DNA of 24,434 nt, from NCBI GenBank assembly GCA_052034745.1, contig JBPOIF010000041.1:1-24434 (forward strand), written 5' to 3'. Both the position numbers and the translations under genes were made by a program. Shown one piece after another: positions 1-6,556 of this stretch. The notes below the pieces were generated by a model. That model did not search any database, was not told the origin of the DNA, and saw only the letters and a list, made by a program, of their open reading frames with translations. Origin of the DNA: UBA4124 sp052034745. GTDB lineage: Bacteria; Patescibacteriota; Minisyncoccia; Phycocordibacterales; UBA9973. Every line of letters starts with the position of its first letter. Position 1 is the first letter of the stretch.

Positions 1-749
1 GCAAGCTTGGACAAGCATTTGCAGGACTTGCTCTTGCGCTCTCTGCGTGGCTCATCCTCAACACTATCAATCCGTTGTTGGTGGAGAATAAGGTGGGATT
101 GAGAACTGTTAGTTTTACGGTTGAAGATATCGAAGGTGACCTCGAAGCTGGAACAGCGGGGTATCAACAGTATCTCTCTTCAGGAAAACCAGGAAACGGA
201 GTAACAGGGTATGACTTTCAAAAGGCGAATTTTCCACAAGGGGTTATTTGTCCAGCAAAAGGCGTGGGTGCTGGAGATATCGCAACAATAGCAAAAAGTT
301 TTATTGGAAAGGTAACCTATGCGCAACTCGAAAAACCTCCCAAAGGACCTCGAGGGACAAACACAAGCACGGGACACTTCTTTCTTGACTGTAGTTCTTA
401 TGTAACAACAGTACTTAAGTGTGCTGGAATAAACCCTCCCGCATATGCAGTAACAACACAATTATTTAGTAAAAGTGAACCTGTTACAGAAAAAAATATT
501 AAAGTTGAAAACAATAAAGGGGTAATAAACGGTAAGGAACTCAAAATCGGTGACCTTGTGGGGTGGAAAGATACTGATAGGGTCTCTTGTAAAAATAATA
601 AGTGTTCGGGTCATGTCCTTCTTTATGTTGGAAATGGCCAAGTTATCGACTCTCATGGTGGATCAGGGAGACAGCCCGGCAACTCAGTGACAGGACCTTT
701 TAGTCTAGAATATTACAAAACAAAAATACGTTGGGTAAATAGGCTTTAA
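1..749 (+). CDS. C-terminal part of a TrbC/VirB2-like membrane protein with NlpC/P60-like hydrolase domain
   Basis: The frame is open from the left edge, so the true start lies upstream and 248 residues are visible. It opens with the end of a membrane helix (GQAFAGLALALSAWLILNT, about residues 3-21), which looks like the second hydrophobic segment of the short TrbC/VirB2-type pilins common in CPR genomes. A linker and a globular domain follow. That domain has a DCSSYV motif (Cys near visible residue 130) and SGHVLLYVG (His near 204), then VIDSHGG. A Cys, His and polar third residue in this order is the NlpC/P60 (CHAP-like) peptidase or amidase layout, so cell-wall cleavage in the periplasm or at the surface is a fair inference. 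It may open the wall for a pilus or secretion apparatus. The family assignment rests on motif reading only. The downstream gene starts 18 nt later from its own promoter. Confidence 0.6.
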   Translation, partial: KLGQAFAGLALALSAWLILNTINPLLVENKVGLRTVSFTVEDIEGDLEAGTAGYQQYLSSGKPGNGVTGYDFQKANFPQGVICPAKGVGAGDIATIAKSFIGKVTYAQLEKPPKGPRGTNTSTGHFFLDCSSYVTTVLKCAGINPPAYAVTTQLFSKSEPVTEKNIKVENNKGVINGKELKIGDLVGWKDTDRVSCKNNKCSGHVLLYVGNGQVIDSHGGSGRQPGNSVTGPFSLEYYKTKIRWVNRL

Positions 750-761
750 TTATAGTACAAT
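731..761 (+). promoter_or_regulatory. Leaderless-type promoter of the 768 gene
   Basis: The -10 TACAAT lies at 756-761 and a weak -35, TTGGGT, at 731-736 (19-nt spacer). Exactly 6 nt separate the -10 from the ATG at 768, so the predicted transcription start is the start codon itself. No Shine-Dalgarno sequence is present. Confidence 0.55.
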
Positions 762-767
762 AAATAA

Positions 768-2012
768 ATGAAGCGTTTTCTTTATGTCACTCTTTTCCTT
801 ATTGTCATTATCGGCGGTATTTTTTTAATCTTTGGACGAAAAAATAACACCTTAAATGAAAAAGGTGCCGGGGGGTTCAAAGATTTCTTTTCACGGTCAA
901 TCACTCCTGAAAACACAACAACAAACGATACCTCTCTTCTTGACGAGGCTCTTGTGCTTCCACAACTTTCTCCAACATCTCCGTTCACTCCTATGAGTCT
1001 CTTTCCTGTTGCTGGATATACCGTATTTAAAAACACAAAGACAATAACAAACCTCGACAGTATGAACAATCCGACAAAGACAACAATAGTCGATGTTGTA
1101 ACGCGTTTTGTTTCCCGTGCAAATGGATATGTCTATGAAACAATAGGAGGGGAAACCGCCTTACAGATAAGTAACATATTTATCCCAAATATCTATGAAG
1201 CACTCTTCTCAAAAAACGGCTCAAATGCGATCGTTCGTTTTTTGAGGGATGACGGCAAAACAGTTGCGACCTATAGCTTTCCGATTCCCGAAACAAATCC
1301 TGATGGAACAAGAACACAAATTCCTGGTATATACCTCCCCGACAATATAACCGCAATAACAACAAATCCAAACCAAGAACAAATCACATTTATCCAAAAA
1401 ACAGAAAACGGTGTCGTACTTAAAAATAGTGGATTCGACTATAAAAAACAAAAGATTTTGCTTCAGCACGACTTTGAAAGCTGGCTCCCTTTAGTAACAA
1501 ACAAACAAACATATCTTCAAACAAAAGCGAGTGGATTAGTAGATGGATTTCTTTATCTTCTTAATGAAAAAAGTGTTGTTTTGAAGAAAATACTTGGCAA
1601 TACCTCTGGATTAACAGTAACAATAAGTCCTCAAGGGAACCTTGTTCTGTTTAGTAAAAGTACAAAAAACGGCTTTACAACCAATATTTACTCAACAAAA
1701 GATGGGTCAGTTATTCCTAGTTTTGTCCCAGTTATCCCTGAAAAGTGTGTTTGGCTCGAAAACGAGGACCTTATTTGTGCAAAATCAACAACCCTAGAAA
1801 ATGCTCTCTATCCCGACGAGTGGTATGCAGGAACCATCTCTTTTAATGATAGCTTTATAAAGATTTATACAAAAAGTGGATCTTATGAAACCCTACTTGA
1901 TACTCCTCCTTTTTCATTTGATGCAACAAACCTGACCGTAGACGAGACAAACGGGATGCTGTACTTTATGGACAAAAAAACGGGGATACTATGGCGTTTT
2001 AACTACCGATAA
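768..2012 (+). CDS. Membrane-anchored extracytoplasmic protein of unknown function
   Basis: This 414-residue protein has one N-terminal hydrophobic helix (about residues 4-22, YVTLFLIVIIGGIFLIFG) after a Lys-Arg start. It is therefore an uncleaved signal anchor with the rest outside the membrane. A Thr/Asn/Ser-rich linker follows. The body is rich in beta-type stretches ending in aromatic or Gly-Asn-Asp turns (for example VTISPQGNLVLFSKS and LTVDETNGMLYFMDKKTG). This resembles beta-propeller or WD40-like periplasmic proteins, but I see no diagnostic motif. The gene sits directly after the pilin/NlpC-like gene and may belong to the same envelope apparatus. Its stop codon is immediately adjacent to the stop of convergent yidC, with no spacer. 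No function is assigned. Confidence 0.8.
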   Translation: MKRFLYVTLFLIVIIGGIFLIFGRKNNTLNEKGAGGFKDFFSRSITPENTTTNDTSLLDEALVLPQLSPTSPFTPMSLFPVAGYTVFKNTKTITNLDSMNNPTKTTIVDVVTRFVSRANGYVYETIGGETALQISNIFIPNIYEALFSKNGSNAIVRFLRDDGKTVATYSFPIPETNPDGTRTQIPGIYLPDNITAITTNPNQEQITFIQKTENGVVLKNSGFDYKKQKILLQHDFESWLPLVTNKQTYLQTKASGLVDGFLYLLNEKSVVLKKILGNTSGLTVTISPQGNLVLFSKSTKNGFTTNIYSTKDGSVIPSFVPVIPEKCVWLENEDLICAKSTTLENALYPDEWYAGTISFNDSFIKIYTKSGSYETLLDTPPFSFDATNLTVDETNGMLYFMDKKTGILWRFNYR

Positions 2013-2714
2013 TTACTTACGGAGCGCCCTTCGAAAATAGATTTCTTGCCCGATAGAAAAGAGGTTGGCTACTGTCCAGTAGAGAGAGACTGCCGCAGCG
2101 AGAGAGCTCGCAATAAAGACGATAATAATAGGGAGAACATATCGTGTCTGGAGTGAAAGGCTTTTTGTCAGTTGTGCCTGGAAGTTTTTACCGTCTCCAG
2201 AAGGGGTGGGTGGCTTTGGCGCGAGAAATGCTTGGGCAGCCTGTGTAATACCTGCGAGGATAGCAAGTGGGAGGAATGGTTTTGTGATATCAAACATTCC
2301 TAAAAACAGATTACTCAACGCATCAGTACTAAGGAATGAATAAAGGTGTGTCGGTTGTAATATCCCCCTCATAAACACGTAATAAAGTGCAAAGAGTATA
2401 GGAAGCTGGATAAGCATATATAAACAACCAGAAAAAGGGTTTATCCCTTCTTGTTTATAAAGTGCAAAAGTTTCTCTTGATTCTTCTTCTTTCGAAAGCC
2501 CGCGGGATTTTATTTCTGCAATCTTTGGCTCGAGTTCTCTCATTTTGTATTGACTACGGATACTGCGCTTACTGAGGGGGGAGAGTATGAGTCGTATTAC
2601 AACAGTAAGGAGGATAACCGCGATTCCGACATCCTTGGCGGTTATATGCTGTGCAATAAAAACAAGACTATTGTAAATAGGTTCATAGATAAAAGTATCC
2701 CAAAGAAATTTCAT
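2013..2714 (-). CDS. yidC: Membrane protein insertase YidC (short Oxa1 type)
   Basis: YidC inserts proteins into the inner membrane, alone or with SecYEG. The start at 2714 gives 233 residues, beginning MKFLWDTFIYEPIYNSLVF. This start is preferred over an in-frame ATG six codons upstream because a TACAAT -10 box occupies 2721-2726. The protein has only the conserved core: a first helix around AVILLTVVIRLILSPLS with the groove arginine, a charged cytoplasmic coiled hairpin (MRELEPKIAEIKSRGLSKEE), then helices near LPILFALYYVF, LPLAILAGITQ and IIIVFIASSLAAAVSLYWTVANLF. The large periplasmic domain of Gram-negative YidC is absent, as in Gram-positive and CPR homologues. It follows yidD by 32 nt but appears to have its own promoter. 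Confidence 0.95.
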   Translation of the reverse strand: MKFLWDTFIYEPIYNSLVFIAQHITAKDVGIAVILLTVVIRLILSPLSKRSIRSQYKMRELEPKIAEIKSRGLSKEEESRETFALYKQEGINPFSGCLYMLIQLPILFALYYVFMRGILQPTHLYSFLSTDALSNLFLGMFDITKPFLPLAILAGITQAAQAFLAPKPPTPSGDGKNFQAQLTKSLSLQTRYVLPIIIVFIASSLAAAVSLYWTVANLFSIGQEIYFRRALRK

Positions 2715-2720
2715 TTGCCT

Positions 2721-2729
2721 ATTGTAGCA
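2721..2729 (-). promoter_or_regulatory. Extended -10 promoter of yidC
   Basis: On the minus strand TGC is followed by TACAAT (hexamer at 2721-2726), an extended -10. There are 6 nt between the hexamer and the ATG at 2714, predicting a leaderless message. No convincing -35 was seen, which suits an extended -10. Confidence 0.6.
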
Positions 2730-2746
2730 CACCCTTTATGGGGATC

Positions 2747-3037
2747 TTATGGTAAATCAACTGCAGGGGTATTTCCTGGGTGACACCGACGTATTCTTGC
2801 GATACTTTTTAGAAAAGCCTTATGAAATGGGTATTTTTTAAAGCTTTGAATACAATAATCGGAACATGTTGGGTAGAAAATACACGTATTTTTTGGATAG
2901 AAAGGGAGAAATCGTAATATCCCTAAAGAAGGGGATAATATCCTTTGATATATCAAAACCAAAGCGATAACGAGCAGTTTTGGGGTGTTACTTAATTTTT
3001 TTAAGAAGATCACTAAAGATTTCTTTAAATTCAACAT
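2747..3037 (-). CDS. yidD: Membrane protein insertion efficiency factor YidD
   Basis: YidD is a small membrane-associated protein that assists YidC-dependent insertion. The family signature is clear: LIYQRILSPSLG, then CIFYPTCSDYCIQSFKKYP, then RIRRCHPGN, including the CPTCS and RCHP cysteines. The usual C-terminal GGxDPVP is reduced to TPAVDLP. The start at 3037 (MLNLKKSLVIFL, 96 residues) is chosen as the ATG nearest the conserved core. It overlaps the end of rnpA by 50 nt. A longer start at 3082 is possible but would add residues not typical of the family. The rpmH-rnpA-yidD-yidC order is the widely conserved origin-proximal arrangement. Confidence 0.88.
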   Translation of the reverse strand: MLNLKKSLVIFLKKLSNTPKLLVIALVLIYQRILSPSLGILRFLPFYPKNTCIFYPTCSDYCIQSFKKYPFHKAFLKSIARIRRCHPGNTPAVDLP

Positions 3038-3299
3038 ATTGGAAAGAAAACAGGGTTTTTGCTGGGTAAAAGATACAATCAACGTCTTTTTTACTCTGTA
3101 AAAACAGATTTTTTACTCGACGTTTTGCCTTATTTCTATAAACGGCCCTTTTTTCTTGTTTTGAGCTTATTACTGTCGCTATCTTACCGCTTCCTGGTAT
3201 ATATTTTATTGTTCCGCAACGATTATATACCGTTGTATAACGCCCTTTTATAAGGGTATCAAAAGAATACCTATCTAAAATAACACCTTTTTTAATCAT
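2988..3299 (-). CDS. rnpA: Ribonuclease P protein component
   Basis: RnpA binds the catalytic RNase P RNA and helps mature the 5' ends of tRNAs. The 103-residue protein carries the family signature RNKAKRRVKNLF (RNxxKRxxR-type) around residues 55-66, in a very basic context, and has the usual length. It begins 6 nt after the rpmH stop with no ribosome-binding site, so it is probably expressed from the rpmH message by translational coupling. Its 3' end is overlapped by yidD. The RNase P RNA gene was not seen in this window. Confidence 0.92.
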   Translation of the reverse strand: MIKKGVILDRYSFDTLIKGRYTTVYNRCGTIKYIPGSGKIATVISSKQEKRAVYRNKAKRRVKNLFLQSKKDVDCIFYPAKTLFSFQYVEFKEIFSDLLKKIK

Positions 3300-3305
3300 C
3301 TATAG

Positions 3306-3440
3306 TTAAACGGCGAGTTTTACTCTTCCTTTCTTTCTGCGAGCAGAAATAACCTTTTTACCGTTTTTTGTCTTATTTCGGACAAGAAATCCGTGTGTTT
3401 TGGCTCGTTTCTTCTTTTTTGGTTGATAGGTCACTGACAT
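3306..3440 (-). CDS. rpmH: 50S ribosomal protein L34
   Basis: L34 is a small, very basic protein of the large ribosomal subunit. The 44-residue reading begins MSVTYQPKKKKRAKTHGF, continues NKTKNGKKVISARRKKGR and ends VKLAV. This matches the L34 pattern TYQPxxxKRxxxHGF...NGRxVLxxRRxKGR. It is the first gene of the leftward rpmH-rnpA-yidD cluster next to dnaA, its standard place in bacteria. It has a near-consensus promoter only a few nucleotides upstream and no Shine-Dalgarno sequence. Confidence 0.95.
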   Translation of the reverse strand: MSVTYQPKKKKRAKTHGFLVRNKTKNGKKVISARRKKGRVKLAV

Positions 3441-3449
3441 AGTTTTGAA

Positions 3450-3478
3450 ACTATACACCAAACCCTTCATTCTGGCAA
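3450..3478 (-). promoter_or_regulatory. Promoter of the rpmH cluster
   Basis: On the minus strand the -35 TTGCCA (3473-3478) and -10 TATAGT (3450-3455) are separated by exactly 17 nt. The -10 lies 9 nt before the rpmH ATG, so the leader would be only about 2-4 nt. Confidence 0.7.
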
Positions 3479-3566
3479 CAATCTTCTTCCTACTGTCTTA
3501 TCCTTGCTTTCTTTCCAAAAGACTATTTACACAGATAAACTAATATTGTCTTATATGTAAATAACC

Positions 3567-3652
3567 TTACCCTGAAAGGGTATTTTGAACTATAATCAAC
3601 ACTATTCACAGGTTATACACACTTTCCATGAATCAAATAAAATCTGTATGAT
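3567..3652 (+). promoter_or_regulatory. dnaA promoter region with DnaA boxes
   Basis: A perfect TATAAT -10 lies at 3591-3596, with a weak TTACCC -35 at 3567-3572. Just downstream are a perfect TTATnCACA DnaA box, TTATACACA (3613-3621), and a partial one ending TATTCACA (3603-3610). A second -10, TATGAT (3647-3652), lies 7 nt before the ATG chosen for dnaA. A DnaA box inside the first transcript's leader is the usual arrangement for DnaA autorepression, though that is inferred. A small hairpin (TACCCT/AGGGTA, 3568-3582) precedes the first -10. Confidence 0.55.
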
Positions 3653-3659
3653 ACATACC

Positions 3660-5006
3660 ATGGATGAAACCACTTTCCTCTGGCAGCACTGCTTGGGTGA
3701 TATAGAGTCCCAAGTAACAAAAGCAAACTTTTCTACGTGGTTTAAAAATACTCATATTCAAAAAATAGAAGACGGTGTTGTCTTTATTGGTGTTCCTAAT
3801 GAATTTGTAAAAGAGTGGATGCTGACAAAGTATCAAAAAATGATATTGAAGGCTATTGTTGATAGGGCAGACTACATTCGTGCTGTTGAGTTCTGTATTT
3901 CACGTTTTACTCCAAATCCACAAGAGAAAAAAAATCAAAACCAAGAACAAACAACCCCTCAACTTCCTCTTTCAGATATTTACATCAATAGAGATGACAA
4001 TCTCAATCCTCGCTACACCTTTGATCGTTTTGTTGTTGGATCATTTAACGAGCTCGCATATGCCGCTGCTCAAGCAATCGTAAAAAGACCCCAGCAAGCC
4101 TATAACCCTCTTTTTATTTATGGGGGGAGTGGTCTTGGGAAGACACACCTCATACAAGCAATAGGAAATGAGATAAAAAAACTTTTCCCTGAAAAGAAAG
4201 TCTTATATACAACACTTGAAAAGTTCTCTATTGATTTTGTTTCTTCAGTACAAAACAATCGGCAACAATCCTTTCGTGATAAATACCGTAAATATGATGT
4301 TCTTGTTATTGATGATATTCAATTTGTTTCAACAAAAGAAAGTACTCAAAATGAGCTCTTTCATTTATTTAACACTCTTTATGAACAAGGAAAAAATATA
4401 ATCTTTTCTTCTGATAAACACCCGAACCATATTATAGGGCTTGAAGATCGTCTTAAAACACGTTTCAACGCTGGAATGACTATTGATATCCAAGAACCTG
4501 ATATGGAAGCACGGTTGGCTATTATTAAAGCAAAAAACCAGCGTTCAGAATTCCCTATTGCAGACGATATTCTTTCTTATGTTGCAATTTCTGTCACAGG
4601 AAGTATCCGTGAACTCGAAGGGGCTCTCAATATCATCACAATACATAATGAGATAAAACAAAAACCAGTCTCTCTTACTGAGGTGAAAGGTTTAATTAAA
4701 AATAGTATTCGACCAAAAAGATTAGTGTCTATCGATACTGTTGTTAAATCTGTATCAAACTACTACAACCTTGATGAGCGAGTTATCTATGAAAAAACAA
4801 GGAGAAAAGAGATTGTTCGCGCTCGACAGATTATTATGTTTGTTCTTCGAGAAGATTTTAATGAATCCTACCCTGCAATAGGCGCAAAACTTGGTGGAAA
4901 AGATCATACAACAGTGATTCACTCTTATGAAAAAGTAAAACATGAACTCACAATAGACCCGAACCTTATGAAAGAATTGGAAGATATTAGAATACTGTTT
5001 AAATAG
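3660..5006 (+). CDS. dnaA: Chromosomal replication initiator DnaA
   Basis: DnaA binds DnaA boxes at oriC, forms an ATP-dependent filament and melts the origin. From the ATG at 3660 (MDETTFLWQHCLGDIESQV) it has 448 residues, the normal size. Domain I covers about 1-75 and a Gln/Asn-rich linker about 80-105. The AAA+ domain has Walker A GGSGLGKTHL near residues 154-163, Walker B VLVIDDIQF near 213-221 and a sensor region SSDKHP. The C-terminal DNA-binding domain carries the DnaA signature LGGKDHTTVIHSYEKV near 410. An in-frame ATG at 3648 is disfavoured because it lies inside the proximal -10 box. The gene heads the rightward dnaA-dnaN group. Confidence 0.97.
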   Translation: MDETTFLWQHCLGDIESQVTKANFSTWFKNTHIQKIEDGVVFIGVPNEFVKEWMLTKYQKMILKAIVDRADYIRAVEFCISRFTPNPQEKKNQNQEQTTPQLPLSDIYINRDDNLNPRYTFDRFVVGSFNELAYAAAQAIVKRPQQAYNPLFIYGGSGLGKTHLIQAIGNEIKKLFPEKKVLYTTLEKFSIDFVSSVQNNRQQSFRDKYRKYDVLVIDDIQFVSTKESTQNELFHLFNTLYEQGKNIIFSSDKHPNHIIGLEDRLKTRFNAGMTIDIQEPDMEARLAIIKAKNQRSEFPIADDILSYVAISVTGSIRELEGALNIITIHNEIKQKPVSLTEVKGLIKNSIRPKRLVSIDTVVKSVSNYYNLDERVIYEKTRRKEIVRARQIIMFVLREDFNESYPAIGAKLGGKDHTTVIHSYEKVKHELTIDPNLMKELEDIRILFK

Positions 5007-5201
5007 TGTGGAAAAAGAGTGAATATTTATATGACTTTTCAACATCAAAAACAACCCTATCAATTACTTTGTTTTTTTGGTAAAACAAATCCACAAAGTG
5101 ATTCCTTATCCACTATTGAAAATAAACAATTAAATTCACTTTTCCACAATCCACACGCTATTACTATAACTATATTTATTAAAAGAAAATAACAAAAAGA
5201 T
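5007..5201 (+). other. Probable oriC segment between dnaA and dnaN
   Basis: This 195-nt non-coding gap holds several near-consensus DnaA boxes (TTATCCACA). They are TTATCCACT at 5106-5114, TTTTCCACA at 5140-5148, the reverse complement of TTTTCCACA at 5007-5015, and weaker AAATCCACA (5087-5095) and CAATCCACA (5147-5155). A strongly AT-rich tract follows from about 5160 to 5192 and could serve as the unwinding element. With dnaA and dnaN flanking it and rpmH diverging upstream, this is the expected bacterial origin position. The weak boxes near 3603-3621 may form a second part of a bipartite origin. Confidence 0.65.
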
Positions 5202-6299
5202 ATGAACACCACTTGTGCAGTAGAAAAAATCAAAAACGCACTCTCTCTTGCAGAGAAGATGACAGGAAAGAATCTCACACTTCCTATACTCCACGCGCTT
5301 CTTATTACAGCAGCACAAGGGGTGATTAAAATACGCGCAACAAATCTTAATGTGGGTGTTGAAATCACTATACCAGCAGAGGTAGAAAAAGAAGGATCTG
5401 TTCTTATAAAAGGGGATATTATTACTAGTGTTTGTAATAATTTGGACAATAACGACAAGGTAACATTTTCACTTTCAGGAGAGAACCTTCTTGTACAAAC
5501 AAAAAAAGTAAAATCAGTAATTAAATGCCTTGAACAGGAAGACTTCCCTACACTTCCTCTTGTTGAAGGAGAAGCTTTTTTGATAAAAGCGGAAACTTTA
5601 TCAGAGGGAATACGGTCTGTTTTTTTCTCAGCAGCAACTACTGAGATTAAGCCAGAAATAGCAAGTATTTTTATGTATGCAGAAAATGAAACACTTTATT
5701 TTGTTGCAACAGACTCTTTTCGTTTAAGTGAGAAGAAAATTAAAATAGAAGGTATTCCAGATATTTCAAAAATACTCATCCCATATAAGAATATCTCTGA
5801 CCTATTGCGTGTTGTCGATACTTTGTCTGATAAAGTATCGGTCGTGTTTAATAAGAATCAACTCTCCATTACTGGAGGGGGTCTGTACTTCACTACAAGG
5901 CTTATTGACGGGGCTTTTCCTGATTATAGGCTCATACTCCCTAAAGAGGAGCAAACACGCGTTGTAGTGATGAAACAAGAGCTTCTCTCAACACTGAGAC
6001 TTTCAACTATTTTTTCTGATAAATTTTTTCAAGTTATTTTTCTTGCTGAAACAAAAAATAAAAAAATAACGATTAATTCAAAAAATAACGACGTAGGATC
6101 AATTGAAACAGTTGTTGATGCTGTTATAGAAGGGGAGCCTATCGAAGTCACGTTTAATTTGAAGTATTTTCTTGATGTGTTTCAATCTATCAATGGGGAT
6201 AGTATCTCTTTGTCGTTCACAAAACAAAACAAGCCGATTGTTGTAAAAAGTGTACAAGATAATTCATTTACATATCTTCTCGTTCCAACAAATAGATAA
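5202..6299 (+). CDS. dnaN: DNA polymerase III beta sliding clamp
   Basis: The beta clamp is a dimeric ring that tethers the replicative polymerase to DNA. The 365 residues match the usual length. They show the three-fold clamp architecture, with KMTGKNLTLPILHALLITA near the N-terminus, KCLEQEDFPTLPLVEGE, and the FVATDSFRLSEKKI stretch typical of the middle domain. Near the end are LKYFLDVFQSINGDSISLSF and YLLVPTNR, the latter in place of the usual C-terminal YLIMPMRL. The ATG at 5202 is preceded by an A-rich stretch without a clear Shine-Dalgarno sequence. A possible weak promoter (TATAAC at 5165-5170) lies in the origin gap. The next gene begins 5 nt after the stop. Confidence 0.96.
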   Translation: MNTTCAVEKIKNALSLAEKMTGKNLTLPILHALLITAAQGVIKIRATNLNVGVEITIPAEVEKEGSVLIKGDIITSVCNNLDNNDKVTFSLSGENLLVQTKKVKSVIKCLEQEDFPTLPLVEGEAFLIKAETLSEGIRSVFFSAATTEIKPEIASIFMYAENETLYFVATDSFRLSEKKIKIEGIPDISKILIPYKNISDLLRVVDTLSDKVSVVFNKNQLSITGGGLYFTTRLIDGAFPDYRLILPKEEQTRVVVMKQELLSTLRLSTIFSDKFFQVIFLAETKNKKITINSKNNDVGSIETVVDAVIEGEPIEVTFNLKYFLDVFQSINGDSISLSFTKQNKPIVVKSVQDNSFTYLLVPTNR

Positions 6300-6304
6300 C
6301 CTTT

Positions 6305-6556
6305 ATGAATCAGTTTTTCTCTATTCTTTCTCAAATAAAAGAACGACTCAATAAAGAACAAAACAAGGTAGACGATATTGTTACTATTATTAATGAAAGT
6401 GCTAAGGTAGTGGTCACTGTAGGAATGTTGAAGATTATAAAAAACACTGTTGTACTCCAAGTTCCCCCAACAGTAAAGATGGTAATCTTTTCAAAAAAAG
6501 ACCTTATACTCCTTAAGTTTCAGGAAAATAAAATCCCGATATATTCTATTCGGTAA
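6305..6556 (+). CDS. Small protein downstream of dnaN, possibly DUF721/DciA-like
   Basis: This 83-residue ORF starts 5 nt after dnaN and is probably co-transcribed with it. The pattern from residue 25 on (a helix around DDIVTIINESAKV, then ILKNTVVLQVP-type strands, then SKKDLILLKFQE) resembles the minimal C-terminal half of DUF721/DciA proteins. In those families a strand with a hydrophobic-basic pattern precedes a helix carrying an LxxLN-type motif. DciA loads the replicative helicase in many bacteria, and small relatives often sit near dnaN or recF. The resemblance is by eye and weak, so the gene could be an unrelated small protein. Its 3' end overlaps the convergent penicillin-binding protein gene by 11 nt. 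Confidence 0.6.
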   Translation: MNQFFSILSQIKERLNKEQNKVDDIVTIINESAKVVVTVGMLKIIKNTVVLQVPPTVKMVIFSKKDLILLKFQENKIPIYSIR

